A DNA stretch of 58,560 nucleotides from a virus. A model generated the notes under the pieces. That model saw nothing but the letters and a program-made list of their open reading frames with translations, was not told the DNA's origin and did not search any database. Positions 1-9,761 of the stretch are shown here, piece after piece; the stretch's first letter is position 1; the number at the start of each line of letters is the position of its first letter. Made by a program: the position numbers and the translations under genes. The stretch lies in the IMG/VR virus record IMGVR_UViG_3300009149_000037, positions 1 to 58,560 of that record, one strand, 5' to 3'.

Positions 1-1686
1 AAAGTCTTTGACTCTTCGGGCAAGATGCGAAACCTTGCAGACATCATCGAGAATCTTGAAGATATTACTGATGGAATGTCTGATGAAGTTCGTTCTGCAA
101 CTCTGAGTTTCCTTGGGTTTGAAGCCAGAGTTCAAGCCACTATTCTTCCACTGCTTGGAAGTTCTCAGGCAATCAAAGACTACGAAAAAGCTTTGAGAGA
201 CGCTGGTGGTACCACAGAAGACGTTGCTAAAAAGCAAATGGAATCTTTTGCTTCTCAAATGGAACGCCTCAAGAATCGAGTCAATGTTCTTGGAATCGAA
301 ATTGGTGAGAAGCTTATTCCGTACCTCAACAAACTTGTTGATGCAGTCAAAGCCGGTCTTGACAAATGGAATAATCTGGACGATTCAATTAAAGACGTTG
401 TCATTCAAGTTGGAATCTTCGTAGCAGTCGTTGGTCCAGCACTATTGATTATTGGAAAACTGATTTCTGCTTTGGGGCTTCTGTTAACTCCCTTTGGTCT
501 AATTGCTACTGCAACAGTTTTAGCGGCTGCCGCTTTTCCAGAATTTCGAGAAGAACTAAAAACAACTGTCGTTGAAGCAATCAGGCTTGGAAAAGAGTTA
601 CTCAACATTGTTGGACTTCAAGAAAAACTTGGTCTTGGTAAAAAGTCTGTAATGAAGTTTGGTACTCAAAAAGCAGCTCATAGACTTGACGGTAAAGATA
701 CTCTTGTTGGTGATGATTCTGATCCAAGATTGAAAGCTGAAAAAGCTATTCAAGAAGAAATGGAACAGATGCTGAAAGAGCAGGAGTCTGTGGAAAAAGC
801 TCATAGAGCACAACAGACTCTTAAAGAACTCGAAGCGGAAATGAAGCTAGAAAAGGATCACGCTAAGAAGCTGGAAGCAATGAAAAAGAAAGGTCAAGCA
901 TTAACTGCTCAATTTCTTCCTGAAGAAGAGAAGACAGCTCAGCTCAAACAAGAATACAAAGAGCTTTGGGAGACCGGAAACATTGGAGCAGAAACTTATC
1001 TGAGTGCTCTTGAAGAACTAGAACGTCAATCAAATAAAGATTATCAAATTCATCAATTCGGTATCAGCGATTCTGCTTTGGCTGGTACTTCTGCTGCCTT
1101 CGAAAAGCTTGCTCAATTCGGCGAGTTGAGAGGCAGCATGATTGATAAGACTGGTCCAAGACTTGAAGAATTAAAAACTCAAGAAGCTCAAAGAATCGCT
1201 TTTGATAAAGTAAAGAATCTTGACTCAAACGCTATTACTAACGCTGAAGGAACTTTGGTAGGTGTCGGAAACCCTTCACTTGATCCAAGAGCTTCCTCAG
1301 AAGCATCCATTCAAGATGAAGCGGAAAAGATGCTTGCAGAAAGAATGGCTGATCTTCAACGAATGAACAACGTAGTTAATAAGCAGCCTGCTGTTGAAAG
1401 AGCTATTGCTCAAGAAGTTCCTAACATTCAAGAGCCTTTATCCAGAAGCATACTTGATGGTCCGGGAGAAGGAACAAGAAATATCCGAGATGTCAAAATC
1501 AATAAACCCCTTGATTACCTCTTGGAAGGTGACAAAGTTGCTCAAAGATTTAATCCAGACAACGTAGGCCGTGGAGAATCTTTGTCAATCATACTGACAA
1601 GGCTTGTTGAAATCGCAGAAGAGTCTTTGGAACTTGATAAAAGCAAACCATCACTTGAAGTTGCTGACTCTGGACTATCCAGATAA
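1..1686 (+). CDS. Tail tape measure protein, C-terminal part (5' truncated)
   Basis: The reading frame is open from base 1, so the gene begins upstream of the window; the ATG at 25 is internal. The first 110 residues have the look of the TP901-type tape measure family: a LPLLGSSQAIKDY stretch and then an amphipathic region. A hydrophobic segment follows (IGKLISALGLLLTPFGLIA), as is usual in these proteins. The rest is a long charged coiled coil rich in E, K and Q. A loose internal repeat occurs (TLVGDDSDPRLKAE and TLVGVGNPSLDPRASSE, each followed by an IQxE segment). It sets tail length inside the virion. The next gene starts 17 bases on, behind CTGGAGC. Confidence 0.85.
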   Translation, partial: KVFDSSGKMRNLADIIENLEDITDGMSDEVRSATLSFLGFEARVQATILPLLGSSQAIKDYEKALRDAGGTTEDVAKKQMESFASQMERLKNRVNVLGIEIGEKLIPYLNKLVDAVKAGLDKWNNLDDSIKDVVIQVGIFVAVVGPALLIIGKLISALGLLLTPFGLIATATVLAAAAFPEFREELKTTVVEAIRLGKELLNIVGLQEKLGLGKKSVMKFGTQKAAHRLDGKDTLVGDDSDPRLKAEKAIQEEMEQMLKEQESVEKAHRAQQTLKELEAEMKLEKDHAKKLEAMKKKGQALTAQFLPEEEKTAQLKQEYKELWETGNIGAETYLSALEELERQSNKDYQIHQFGISDSALAGTSAAFEKLAQFGELRGSMIDKTGPRLEELKTQEAQRIAFDKVKNLDSNAITNAEGTLVGVGNPSLDPRASSEASIQDEAEKMLAERMADLQRMNNVVNKQPAVERAIAQEVPNIQEPLSRSILDGPGEGTRNIRDVKINKPLDYLLEGDKVAQRFNPDNVGRGESLSIILTRLVEIAEESLELDKSKPSLEVADSGLSR

Positions 1687-1702
1687 CTGGAGCTGATCAT
1701 AA

Positions 1703-2875
1703 ATGACTGCGACTTTAATAGATGGCCAAAGAGCGTGGGCTTCCAATCGAGATGAGAGGGAAGGTCATCGGTTCTATGAAATCTCTCATCTAGTAAGAAC
1801 CACGACTGCCTTAGATGGTCCTGCAACTGTTATGCAGACGCCTGGGCTTCCCACAATTGGTAGTACATGGAACTTTGACAACGACATAGATGTGTGGGCG
1901 TTCTGCACTCCCTACATGCGAGTCTCAGTTCACAAAGAGAAGGAAGGTGATCCTGCCAAAATCTGGAAGGTCGATCAGAAATTTACTACTGCTCGACCAT
2001 CATTCCAGAAATGTCAGGATACTACGATTGAGAATCCTTTACTTGAACCTCAAAGGGTTTCAGGCTCTTTTGTCAAGTACACAGAAGAAGCAGTTCTTGA
2101 CCGTTACGGAAACGCAATCACTAATTCCGCACATGAATTGTATCGTGGTCCCAACGTCGAGTTTGATGCTTCAAGACCAACGGTCAGTATTGGCCAGAAC
2201 GTATTGAATCTCGGCCTTGCTACTTTTTCTGACATGATCAATAAGGTCAATTCAGTTCCTCAATGGGGTTTACCAGTCCGAACAATCAAACTCTCTAATG
2301 TCTCTTGGACTCGCAATGTCTATGGCGTCTGTTTCTTCTATTACACCAGAGACTTTGAATTTGATATTCGCTATGACACCTTTGATCGAAGCTTACTTGA
2401 CGAAGGTTCAAAAGCTCTCAATGGTGAATTCAATCAAACAGATGGTGGCTGGGATTTAATTGATATCAATGGAGCAGCTCCAGACCCTGGAAATCCAGAA
2501 CACTTCATCCGAATCAAAGACCGTCGAGATGAGAATATCAGAACGCCTCTTTGTAAAGGTATTCCCGGTGGAGCTTCTACGGTTCTAATCAACAACGCAG
2601 CAGCGGTTGATAAAGGTGATGGGACAGTTGGCATTCCTATTACTGGGCACACAATATCTGTAGGAGATGCTGTCACCATTTCTGGATCACTGAATTACAA
2701 CGGCAAATTTACGGTTATCAGTACTTCAGCAAATGAAATTGTGATCACTGCGACTTATGTAGCGGAAACTTTTGCTGGAACTGAAAGAGTCACGACATGG
2801 TCGGTCTGTTACATTCAAGTTGAGAAGTATGAAGAAGCCAATTTCTTCGACTTAGGAATTCCAATCACTCTCTAA
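1703..2875 (+). CDS. Putative tail/virion structural protein
   Basis: This 390-residue protein lies directly after the tape measure gene, where distal tail or baseplate proteins usually sit. I do not recognise the first 290 residues. Residues about 295-370 form a small beta domain (TGHTISVGDAVTISGSLNY followed by a KFTVIS strand) of the kind often appended to phage tail and fibre proteins, probably a KOW/Ig-like barrel. No signal peptide or membrane segment is visible. Start chosen at ATG 1703 with an upstream AACTGGAGC ribosome-binding leader. Function as a tail protein is inferred from position. Confidence 0.6.
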   Translation: MTATLIDGQRAWASNRDEREGHRFYEISHLVRTTTALDGPATVMQTPGLPTIGSTWNFDNDIDVWAFCTPYMRVSVHKEKEGDPAKIWKVDQKFTTARPSFQKCQDTTIENPLLEPQRVSGSFVKYTEEAVLDRYGNAITNSAHELYRGPNVEFDASRPTVSIGQNVLNLGLATFSDMINKVNSVPQWGLPVRTIKLSNVSWTRNVYGVCFFYYTRDFEFDIRYDTFDRSLLDEGSKALNGEFNQTDGGWDLIDINGAAPDPGNPEHFIRIKDRRDENIRTPLCKGIPGGASTVLINNAAAVDKGDGTVGIPITGHTISVGDAVTISGSLNYNGKFTVISTSANEIVITATYVAETFAGTERVTTWSVCYIQVEKYEEANFFDLGIPITL

Positions 2876-2898
2876 CTTTTCCTCAGGGAGAAATAGCA

Positions 2899-3282
2899 AT
2901 GGCGAATGAAGCTCAACTTCATATCAGTCTTCGAATCAATAATCCTACTTCCAAATTCGAAGCTCAAAGTACAAATACTTCTTACACAGTAGACGTTGCA
3001 GGTTCTAGTGGACCAGTTCCGGGAATGGTAGTAGCAACAACCGCTGGACTCGACGTTGCTTTTACTGGATTGACTGTTCCTACATGGTGCGTTCTCAAAA
3101 ATCTGGATTCAACGAACTTTGTTGAGTACGGAATCTGGGATGGAGCAACTTTTCATGAATTGGGAGAACTGCCGCCTCTCAGTAAGCCTCAAATCATCAA
3201 GCTTTCAAGAAACATGACTGGCTTTCGTCTCAAAGCTGACACTGCTTCGTGCGACGTTTCTGTTGAGGCATACGAATTGTAA
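2899..3282 (+). CDS. Small putative virion protein
   Basis: A 127-residue protein rich in small and beta-forming residues, with no recognisable catalytic motif. The pattern (CVLKNLDSTNFVEYGIWDG, then LPPLSKPQIIKLSR) looks like a single beta-sandwich or trimeric appendage domain. It sits within the tail module in the same direction as its neighbours. The start is preceded by CTCAGGGAGAAATAGCA, which combines the phage's recurrent TCAGGGA motif with the ribosome-binding site. A structural role is inferred from context only. Confidence 0.6.
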   Translation: MANEAQLHISLRINNPTSKFEAQSTNTSYTVDVAGSSGPVPGMVVATTAGLDVAFTGLTVPTWCVLKNLDSTNFVEYGIWDGATFHELGELPPLSKPQIIKLSRNMTGFRLKADTASCDVSVEAYEL

Positions 3283-3307
3283 ATTTTCACTTAAGACTGG
3301 AGCAATT

Positions 3308-3484
3308 ATGAACAAGAACGTCGATGGACTCGTCTTTTACCAATCAAAAGAATTTCAAGCTTTGTGTAAACGGTTTGGAATAGACTGGGAAAAGAGAACA
3401 ACTAAGTTACAAATCACTATTGACATTAACTCAATTGTTACTGTTATTCAAAATTACAATGCGGAAAACATTGTTGAACCCTAA
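3308..3484 (+). CDS. Hypothetical protein, 58 aa
   Basis: Start set at ATG 3308, eight bases after the GACTGGAGC leader used by other genes here; an upstream in-frame ATG at 3263 lies inside the previous gene and lacks a leader. The product (MNKNVDGLVFYQSKEFQ...) has an alternating hydrophobic pattern in its second half but no family I recognise. It is placed between virion genes, so a tail or virion accessory role is possible. Confidence 0.55.
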   Translation: MNKNVDGLVFYQSKEFQALCKRFGIDWEKRTTKLQITIDINSIVTVIQNYNAENIVEP

Positions 3485-3515
3485 CACTTAAAATCCTCTA
3501 AGACTGGAGCGTCTG

Positions 3516-3959
3516 ATGAGTGAACTGGCTGCCGAGAATAATCCACCATGCCATCTAGTAACGATTGAGCAGGTGTATTATCAAATGCCTTATGAAGAAC
3601 CTGAAGGGATTGATTCCCGAAGCTCTCACATGGTTTTTTCGGAAGAGGAACCCTTTATCAAAAGGAAAACTCTTTCAAATAATTGGGAGAAGCTTCCAAC
3701 AGGTTCCATTCAAGGTCAAGGCACTGTTGTTATTCAAAACGAAGTGCAACATCCTTCTCAAATACCAACTCCAGAGCAGAAATTGGAGCTTGAAAACCGC
3801 ATTATTGAAGTCTCTTGGGGCATCGAAATAGATAATCAGATTGCTTTGATAATTAGACCAGGTCATACGTGCCGATTTGAAGCTTTTGATCTTTCTGAAA
3901 TCTATTTACGCTCAAAAAATGCTCCATTGAGTTGCCGAATTTATGTTTTTCCTTCCTGA
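3516..3959 (+). CDS. Hypothetical virion-module protein
   Basis: A 147-residue acidic protein with no motif I recognise. The C-terminal half (IIEVSWGIEIDNQ, then FDLSEIYLRSKN and IYVFPS) is predicted beta-rich and ends as virion proteins that bind to a larger fibre or baseplate often do. It starts at ATG 3516 behind GACTGGAGC, and is followed twelve bases later by the next gene of the same module. Confidence 0.55.
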   Translation: MSELAAENNPPCHLVTIEQVYYQMPYEEPEGIDSRSSHMVFSEEEPFIKRKTLSNNWEKLPTGSIQGQGTVVIQNEVQHPSQIPTPEQKLELENRIIEVSWGIEIDNQIALIIRPGHTCRFEAFDLSEIYLRSKNAPLSCRIYVFPS

Positions 3960-3971
3960 TTGGGCTTTGTC

Positions 3972-4655
3972 ATGTCACTAAGAGATTTTTCAGATGAAGA
4001 CATGGCAGAATTAGCTGCCGTTATCAAAGAAAGGAAGGCATCAAGAGGCAATTCCAAGAGCACTGCCAGAGCGGGAGACTCTTTCAACGAGAATACTGAC
4101 CATCAAGCACCAGAAGTCTTTATGGCTTTGACTCCAACAGGCGGAATTCCTGCAATTGATGGAGTTATTCCCGGTTCTGCGGTCTGCGATTTATATAGAA
4201 CAACTGGAGCTTTTGGTTCAGAGACACTTGAAGAGATGGTAGGAATTTCAAAAACCGTCTTCAACATTTCAGCAACGGCAATTGCTGCTGATATTTACGT
4301 TTTAATCAAGCGAACCAAGCAAGGAAAATGGGTTGCAGAAACTGGTGGGTCAGGTGGAGATGGTTCAGTATCAATCTGGTTCACTGTTGATGCAACTGGC
4401 TGTGATGATATTGGAAGATATTTGATAGTTACTCCCAATAGAATTGCTCCACCATGCACAGTCGTCCCTGGAGAAGATGAATATGGTCTCATCTATGTTT
4501 ATGATGACGGTTTTCTTTGTATCCTCAATGAATTCACAAACGCAGAACTCTTAGGACTCAATGGAAAAGCCACTTACGCAAGTGACGTAGACCAAAGCTA
4601 TGGATGCCTCAAAGGTTGGACGCTCGATGGTCTCTGTGATACAGGTAATTGTTAA
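3972..4655 (+). CDS. Putative virion protein of the tail module
   Basis: A 227-residue protein. Its N-terminus is charged and helical (MSLRDFSDEDMAELAAVI), as in proteins anchored on a baseplate. From about residue 55 on it becomes beta-rich, starting with ALTPTGGIPAIDGVIPGSAV, a pattern I associate with phage tail or fibre-associated proteins. The ATG at 3972 is preferred over the TTG at 3960. Its stop codon overlaps the ATG of the next gene (TAATG), so the two are probably translationally coupled and act together in the virion. Confidence 0.55.
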   Translation: MSLRDFSDEDMAELAAVIKERKASRGNSKSTARAGDSFNENTDHQAPEVFMALTPTGGIPAIDGVIPGSAVCDLYRTTGAFGSETLEEMVGISKTVFNISATAIAADIYVLIKRTKQGKWVAETGGSGGDGSVSIWFTVDATGCDDIGRYLIVTPNRIAPPCTVVPGEDEYGLIYVYDDGFLCILNEFTNAELLGLNGKATYASDVDQSYGCLKGWTLDGLCDTGNC

Positions 4656-6193
4656 TGAGTGGTGTTAATACAATCGGTGGATCAAGAGACCGTAGCAACT
4701 GCAACTACGGAATCACAGAATCTTCGTGTCCTGATCCAGATGCTTATTGTTGTTCCCTTTCTCCATGCTGTCTCTGTATCAAATACACAACAGCCAATGG
4801 AGAAATTACTAACGCTGAAGCTTGCCGAGACCCACTTGATAACGACACAACAATTCCTTCCTACACAACTGAAATCTATGCAGGCACAATCGTTCTTGAG
4901 TGGGCCAAAGACCAATATGGAAACTGCGAATTTGTAGTTACATATCTCGGAGTAGTCATTGCCAGACTCGACGTTTGTACGGAACAATTCTGTAAGAGTC
5001 CAGAAGGTTCTGTAGAATTAGAAAACGGCGATGTCATTGAATGGTACACATATCTCAAGCCTAGACGTCAAGTGATGAAAGGCTCTGCTGGCTGCGAGGA
5101 AGTTCCTTGCCTTGCCTGTACGTGCCTCTGTGATCGTCTCTGCATGATCTGGCGTAGAGATACAGGATACGCAACTGATTTACCTTGCGAGTATTGCGAT
5201 GTAGTCTGCGATTCTGTTTTAGCAGAAATGCCACTTGATGAAGATTGTGTTGGAGGCGGAGTTGTCTGGGGACCAATTATCTTTGAGCCAAACTGCTCTG
5301 ATAACATTGGGCCAGTCTCTGTATCAGTTGCTCTCGGAACAGACGAATATGGTAATTGCGAACTGAAGCTAATCGTTGATGGTGAAGAAAGAGCAACTCT
5401 GGAAGTTGATGAAGCGGGAGAAGCCTGCAAGAACGTAAACCTTTCAGCTTCTTACATTGATGATACAGGTTGCGTCGTCACTGTCGTTGTGGAGTGTAAG
5501 AAGTGTGGCGATCCTTGTTTCCCAACTATCAATGGTTGCGGTAAAGGTTGCTGCTTCACGGATAGAGACTGCTTCGACATTTCAAATCATATCGACACAA
5601 TCCCCTTCATGATTGAAGGTCTGGCTGGACTACCAACAGTCTATGGAGACTTTGTTCAATCGGGAACAGGCGTTAGAAGTCACTGTGGTCGTTGCGGTTG
5701 TCTTGAAGCTCTCATCACTGATAGTTCTACAAGATTTGGAATCTCATTCTTAGGCCAACAATGTTTAGGTGGATTTGCTACTTCTTGTGGCAAGGTATTC
5801 CACTTTGCTTTGAGTTGTGAAACAGACGTGACTGGAGATGCCGCAGAATCTGGATACAACGAAATAGACACTTGTGCTTCCAGGTTGCGATTACTTGTAG
5901 GAACTTCAACAACTCCTGGATTTTCAGGCACAATCAGAGATGAAACAGGCTGCGTCTTATTTGATCCACAATATCCTCATGTCTCTCTTCCCTTTGATAC
6001 TGTCTCTTGCAGTCCTGATGGCTTAACTGGCTCTGTCAGCCTTGACTCTGTTACTCTTCTGGAATGTGAACAAGAGGCTTATGCCGTCTGCGAGAGTCCA
6101 CCAAATCCTTCTGAGATATTTTCTGATAATTGCTGTGAGCTATTTACACCTCAACCTTTTGCTGGTGCTACGTTGACTCTTCTACTTCCTTAA
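4655..6193 (+). CDS. Cysteine-rich virion protein with internal repeats
   Basis: A 512-residue protein with about 45 cysteines, close to 9 percent, many in pairs or CxxC spacing (YCCSLSPCCLC, CTCLCDRLC, CGRCGC, GCGKGCC). No signal peptide is visible. Two related segments near residues 90-115 and 225-260 both contain D(Q/E)YGNCE followed by a beta hairpin, so part of the protein arose by duplication. Its place at the end of the tail module and its tight coupling to the preceding gene suggest an exposed fibre or tip protein. The cysteines could be disulphides formed after lysis, or metal sites. I do not recognise the family. Confidence 0.6.
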   Translation: MSGVNTIGGSRDRSNCNYGITESSCPDPDAYCCSLSPCCLCIKYTTANGEITNAEACRDPLDNDTTIPSYTTEIYAGTIVLEWAKDQYGNCEFVVTYLGVVIARLDVCTEQFCKSPEGSVELENGDVIEWYTYLKPRRQVMKGSAGCEEVPCLACTCLCDRLCMIWRRDTGYATDLPCEYCDVVCDSVLAEMPLDEDCVGGGVVWGPIIFEPNCSDNIGPVSVSVALGTDEYGNCELKLIVDGEERATLEVDEAGEACKNVNLSASYIDDTGCVVTVVVECKKCGDPCFPTINGCGKGCCFTDRDCFDISNHIDTIPFMIEGLAGLPTVYGDFVQSGTGVRSHCGRCGCLEALITDSSTRFGISFLGQQCLGGFATSCGKVFHFALSCETDVTGDAAESGYNEIDTCASRLRLLVGTSTTPGFSGTIRDETGCVLFDPQYPHVSLPFDTVSCSPDGLTGSVSLDSVTLLECEQEAYAVCESPPNPSEIFSDNCCELFTPQPFAGATLTLLLP

Positions 6194-6222
6194 TAACAAT
6201 TGCATAATTGACTAGAGCCAAT

Positions 6223-9060
6223 GTGCCAAAGGTTATTGAATTTCGACCATTCTACATTGGGAATAAAGCAGGCTCACGTTCTGAGTTTGTCTTTGAGCCT
6301 AAACTGAAAGAATGGATTGGACCAGATTCAAGCCTCATTAGACAAAATGGCTGGCATCTTTCTCAAGGTGATTCAGCGATTCCTTGCGAGCATACAGGCA
6401 CGGGAGCAAAGTGCGGCGAATGGGATTTTCCAGAACTATTACTTCCACCCGAAGATATCGTTAAAGGTAAACGCAAAACAGCAAGAAACCGCTCAAGACA
6501 ATCTACAACTAAACGAACCAAAGCCAGAGTTCACTCAAGAAAAGTTATTGTTCCGGGAGTAGGTTCCTGCATGGTGGAACTTATTTCAAACTTCTTTTCT
6601 ATCAAAGATTCCAGCGGCTGCAACTGTAAAGCCTACGCTTCCAAAATGGATAAATGGGGGCCAGAAGGTTGCGAACTTCATCGAGAAGAAATCATCAATC
6701 ATCTAGCCAAGAATACAGAAATTCTTCGGAAGGGAATTCAAGACCTCAACATTCCTGGTTGCGGCTTACTTTCAAAACTCGCCGGCACTTCCGCTGCAAT
6801 TCCTCTTCTCAAGATTGGAGCGAATTGGTTACTCACTAAAGCAATCTCCAGTCACAAATCGAAGAAAGAAGCAGCGACAAAGGTTGGTCCCAAAGATGCG
6901 ATCAAATGGATTGAACCAAATCCTTTGAACCTGACTCGGAATCTTGCAATTCATGTCTTCCCGGTCATTGGCAAATGGGAATGGCTCATTGAAGCTCTTA
7001 AAGACAAGACTCATCTTTTCAATGGTCGTAAGCTTGTCTCAATCGTCACTTCTAAAGGCGATTCTGTACGCTTCAAAAACCGAACGATCAGACTTCAAAA
7101 TCCTGAAACAGTCGCTGCTCAATTTCGAGAACTTGGCTTTGAGGTTTCTCTCAGGGAAAACTCGGTGAGGACGGGTGAGTTTGTTTCGTTTGCTCCAATG
7201 GTCAAAGAGCTTTACTCAACTGACCCTTCCCAAGTCACTTTGTACTTACACAGCAAAGGTTCAAAGCATCCAGACAATGAATTTCGATCTATTACAAAAT
7301 GGAATGAAACGATGTTGTCTGTCTTGCTTGATATTGAATCGGTCACAGCGAGTTTCAGCAGAGGCAATGATTTAGTTGGAGCGTTGGGTGGAGATGTTTT
7401 TGGTGATGGCAATGTTCCAATGGGGTCATTCTACTGGTTTAGAAATTCGACTGGTGAAGCAACAGTCACTCCTCACAAGAATCCTTTCTTCACTTCAGAG
7501 AGTTGGCCATCCAAGATATTCAATCAAGAGTATCTCTTAGGTGCAGTCGATGGAAGCAGACCATTCAAGCAACTCTATACAGCAAACTTCTGGGATAATG
7601 GTGAAGGTTCTGACAGACTCAAGAGATTCAATTCTCAAAGAGTCCATAGTATCGAAGAACCAAAAATCACTTTGATTACTCCAACAGGCGATCGACCAGA
7701 AGCTTTCAGACTCTGCGAGAAATGGATATCTCAACAAACTCTAAAACCTTTTGAGTGGATCGTCATTGACGATGGCGAAGTTCCTACTCAAATCACTCAA
7801 GGTCAAAACTACATCAGGCGACAAGGTAGAAAGAGTTCAGAACATACTCTTCCAGACCAGATGCTTGAAGCTCTCAAGTATGTGACTGGAGATTTTGTAA
7901 TCATGATCGAAGACGATGACTACTATCATCCAGAGTATCTTCAATTGATGGTTCAACAATTACAAACAGCGGAGCTTGTCGGAGAAGTTGGCGCTCGATA
8001 CTACTACCTTCCAACTGCAACTTTCAGACACTACACAGAACACACTCATAGCAGTTTCTGCCGAACAGGTTTCAGAAAGAATGTCATCCCACTGCTTTCA
8101 GAAATCTGTAAGGCTTCAAACGAGTCTTTGGATATCAATCTTTGGGAACAATGGACTGGAACCAAACAGCAGCAGTGGAAATCTACGACGATTGGTTGCA
8201 TTGGTATCAAAGGAATGCCTGGTCGAAAATCCCATAATAAGATCAGACCAGAAATTGATGATCACAATCTCAAGACGCTGAAGCAATGGTGTCCCGATTG
8301 GAATGACTACTTACCCTTCTTGAAACCTATCAAAAATCGAGTGGAAGAGACGGGAACACTCTTCAGTATTCTTCTCAGGGAGTATGACCGATTCAGGCCA
8401 GTCTCTGCTGACTCAAGATTTGATCGTCAACTATTAACTGATTCCAAAGAAGTCAAAGTTCAAGGATGGAATATCAATCCAGTCAAACACACTCCAAGTG
8501 ATCCTAAGCAATCAAGACATTTGAAGATTCTTGCTACTCAATCTTTTCCAGATGCTGATTGGATTCTTTATCATGATGCTCAACTTCAATTGAAGTGTAG
8601 TCCCTCATTCTGGTTTGATTGGGTACGTTCTCAAGGTGAAGCAGACATTTACTTTTATCATCATCATCAAAGGCATTGTGTCTACAAAGAAGCTAAAGAG
8701 GTGATGAAGATTCGAAAAGATAAGCCTCAAAATGTTCAACCTCAAATTGCTCGATACGCAAGCCAGAAGATTCCTGAAAACCTTGGATTGTATCTCGGTG
8801 GATTACACATTCGACGAAATACAGAAGCTGTAAAAGCCTTCGAAGAAATCTGGTGGCGTGAAGTTAAACGCGGTTCAGTCAGAGACCAGATTTCTTTGCC
8901 CGTCGCTCTTAGAGAAAGTGGCGTCAAGTTTTTAGCTTTACCGCCAATGTCATGGACTCAACATTTTCAAAGATATACTCACCTCACGAATACTCCAGTC
9001 ATTGAAAATATGTCGGCGAATGATATTCGTGTCTGGGAAAACTTTAAGAAAACGAAGTAA
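6223..9060 (+). CDS. Multidomain glycosyltransferase (GT2-type plus TOD1/DUF616-like domain)
   Basis: About 945 residues. Residues 1-110 are an unrecognised module; about 115-170 hold a small cysteine cluster (CNCKAYASKMDKWGPEGC). A first glycosyltransferase-like region lies near 235-400 (LYLHSKGSKH). A clear GT-A domain follows near 480-640 (ITLITPTGDRPEAFRLCEKW, then FVIMIEDDDYYHPEY with the metal-binding aspartates). A third domain near 705-900 (LLREYDRFRPV, ADWILYHDAQ) resembles TOD1/DUF616 transferases. The GTG at 6223 lies four bases after GACTAGAGC, a variant of the phage leader, so I prefer it to the TTG at 6208. It probably builds or alters a surface glycan, on the host or on the virion. 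Confidence 0.75.
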   Translation: MPKVIEFRPFYIGNKAGSRSEFVFEPKLKEWIGPDSSLIRQNGWHLSQGDSAIPCEHTGTGAKCGEWDFPELLLPPEDIVKGKRKTARNRSRQSTTKRTKARVHSRKVIVPGVGSCMVELISNFFSIKDSSGCNCKAYASKMDKWGPEGCELHREEIINHLAKNTEILRKGIQDLNIPGCGLLSKLAGTSAAIPLLKIGANWLLTKAISSHKSKKEAATKVGPKDAIKWIEPNPLNLTRNLAIHVFPVIGKWEWLIEALKDKTHLFNGRKLVSIVTSKGDSVRFKNRTIRLQNPETVAAQFRELGFEVSLRENSVRTGEFVSFAPMVKELYSTDPSQVTLYLHSKGSKHPDNEFRSITKWNETMLSVLLDIESVTASFSRGNDLVGALGGDVFGDGNVPMGSFYWFRNSTGEATVTPHKNPFFTSESWPSKIFNQEYLLGAVDGSRPFKQLYTANFWDNGEGSDRLKRFNSQRVHSIEEPKITLITPTGDRPEAFRLCEKWISQQTLKPFEWIVIDDGEVPTQITQGQNYIRRQGRKSSEHTLPDQMLEALKYVTGDFVIMIEDDDYYHPEYLQLMVQQLQTAELVGEVGARYYYLPTATFRHYTEHTHSSFCRTGFRKNVIPLLSEICKASNESLDINLWEQWTGTKQQQWKSTTIGCIGIKGMPGRKSHNKIRPEIDDHNLKTLKQWCPDWNDYLPFLKPIKNRVEETGTLFSILLREYDRFRPVSADSRFDRQLLTDSKEVKVQGWNINPVKHTPSDPKQSRHLKILATQSFPDADWILYHDAQLQLKCSPSFWFDWVRSQGEADIYFYHHHQRHCVYKEAKEVMKIRKDKPQNVQPQIARYASQKIPENLGLYLGGLHIRRNTEAVKAFEEIWWREVKRGSVRDQISLPVALRESGVKFLALPPMSWTQHFQRYTHLTNTPVIENMSANDIRVWENFKKTK

Positions 9061-9083
9061 CAAAAACTTGACTGGAGCTACTC

Positions 9084-9761
9084 ATGTCTGCAATGCAATG
9101 GTCTTATGGAATTACAACAGTTCCTTCAAGACTACACACAACGTTTCCAAGAACTCTTAAATCACTTGCTAACACAGGATTTGACAAACCTCACTTGTTT
9201 GTTGATGGATGTTCAGATTCAGATAAGTATCTGAATTGCTCCAGCCATGGAATCACACTTCATCATCCAGCTCTCAGAACCGTTGGTAATTGGGTTGCAG
9301 CACTCTGGGAACTCTATTGCAAGAACCCAGACGCCCATCGGTATGCAATCTTTCAAGACGATTTAGTGACCTGTCTTTCTCTCAGGGAATACTTGGAAAA
9401 GTGCCCCTACATCACTAACACTTATCTCAATCTGTTTACTGCTCTAGCAAATCAATCAAGTCATGAAGGCTGGTACTTCTCAAATCAAAAAGGTCTGGGA
9501 GCAGTCGCACTCGTCTTTGATAATCAAACAGCAATTAAACTTCTGAAGAGTCCAAAGCTGATTGATAAACCTAAAAGCTCAAAAGGTCACAAAGCAATTG
9601 ATGGAGCAATCATTGATGCTCTCAAAGATTCTGGTGTCAAAGAATTAGTTCACAATCCTTCTCTTGTACAACACACAGGAGAAGTCACTTCAATCGTTGG
9701 TAACAAGCAACATCCAATTTCCTCATCATTCCCTGGAGAAGATTATGACCTTCTCAAATGA
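9084..9761 (+). CDS. Putative GT-A fold glycosyltransferase
   Basis: A 225-residue protein starting with YGITTVPSRLHTTFPRTLKS, a typical first strand-helix of a GT-A nucleotide-sugar domain. AIFQDDLVTC supplies an acidic DD motif for the metal, and a later GWYFSNQKGLG loop fits the acceptor side. It is shorter than usual and may have only a single domain. Its start follows GACTGGAGC. The last 17 bases overlap the next glycosyltransferase gene, so they are likely coupled and work on the same glycan. Confidence 0.7.
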   Translation: MSAMQWSYGITTVPSRLHTTFPRTLKSLANTGFDKPHLFVDGCSDSDKYLNCSSHGITLHHPALRTVGNWVAALWELYCKNPDAHRYAIFQDDLVTCLSLREYLEKCPYITNTYLNLFTALANQSSHEGWYFSNQKGLGAVALVFDNQTAIKLLKSPKLIDKPKSSKGHKAIDGAIIDALKDSGVKELVHNPSLVQHTGEVTSIVGNKQHPISSSFPGEDYDLLK

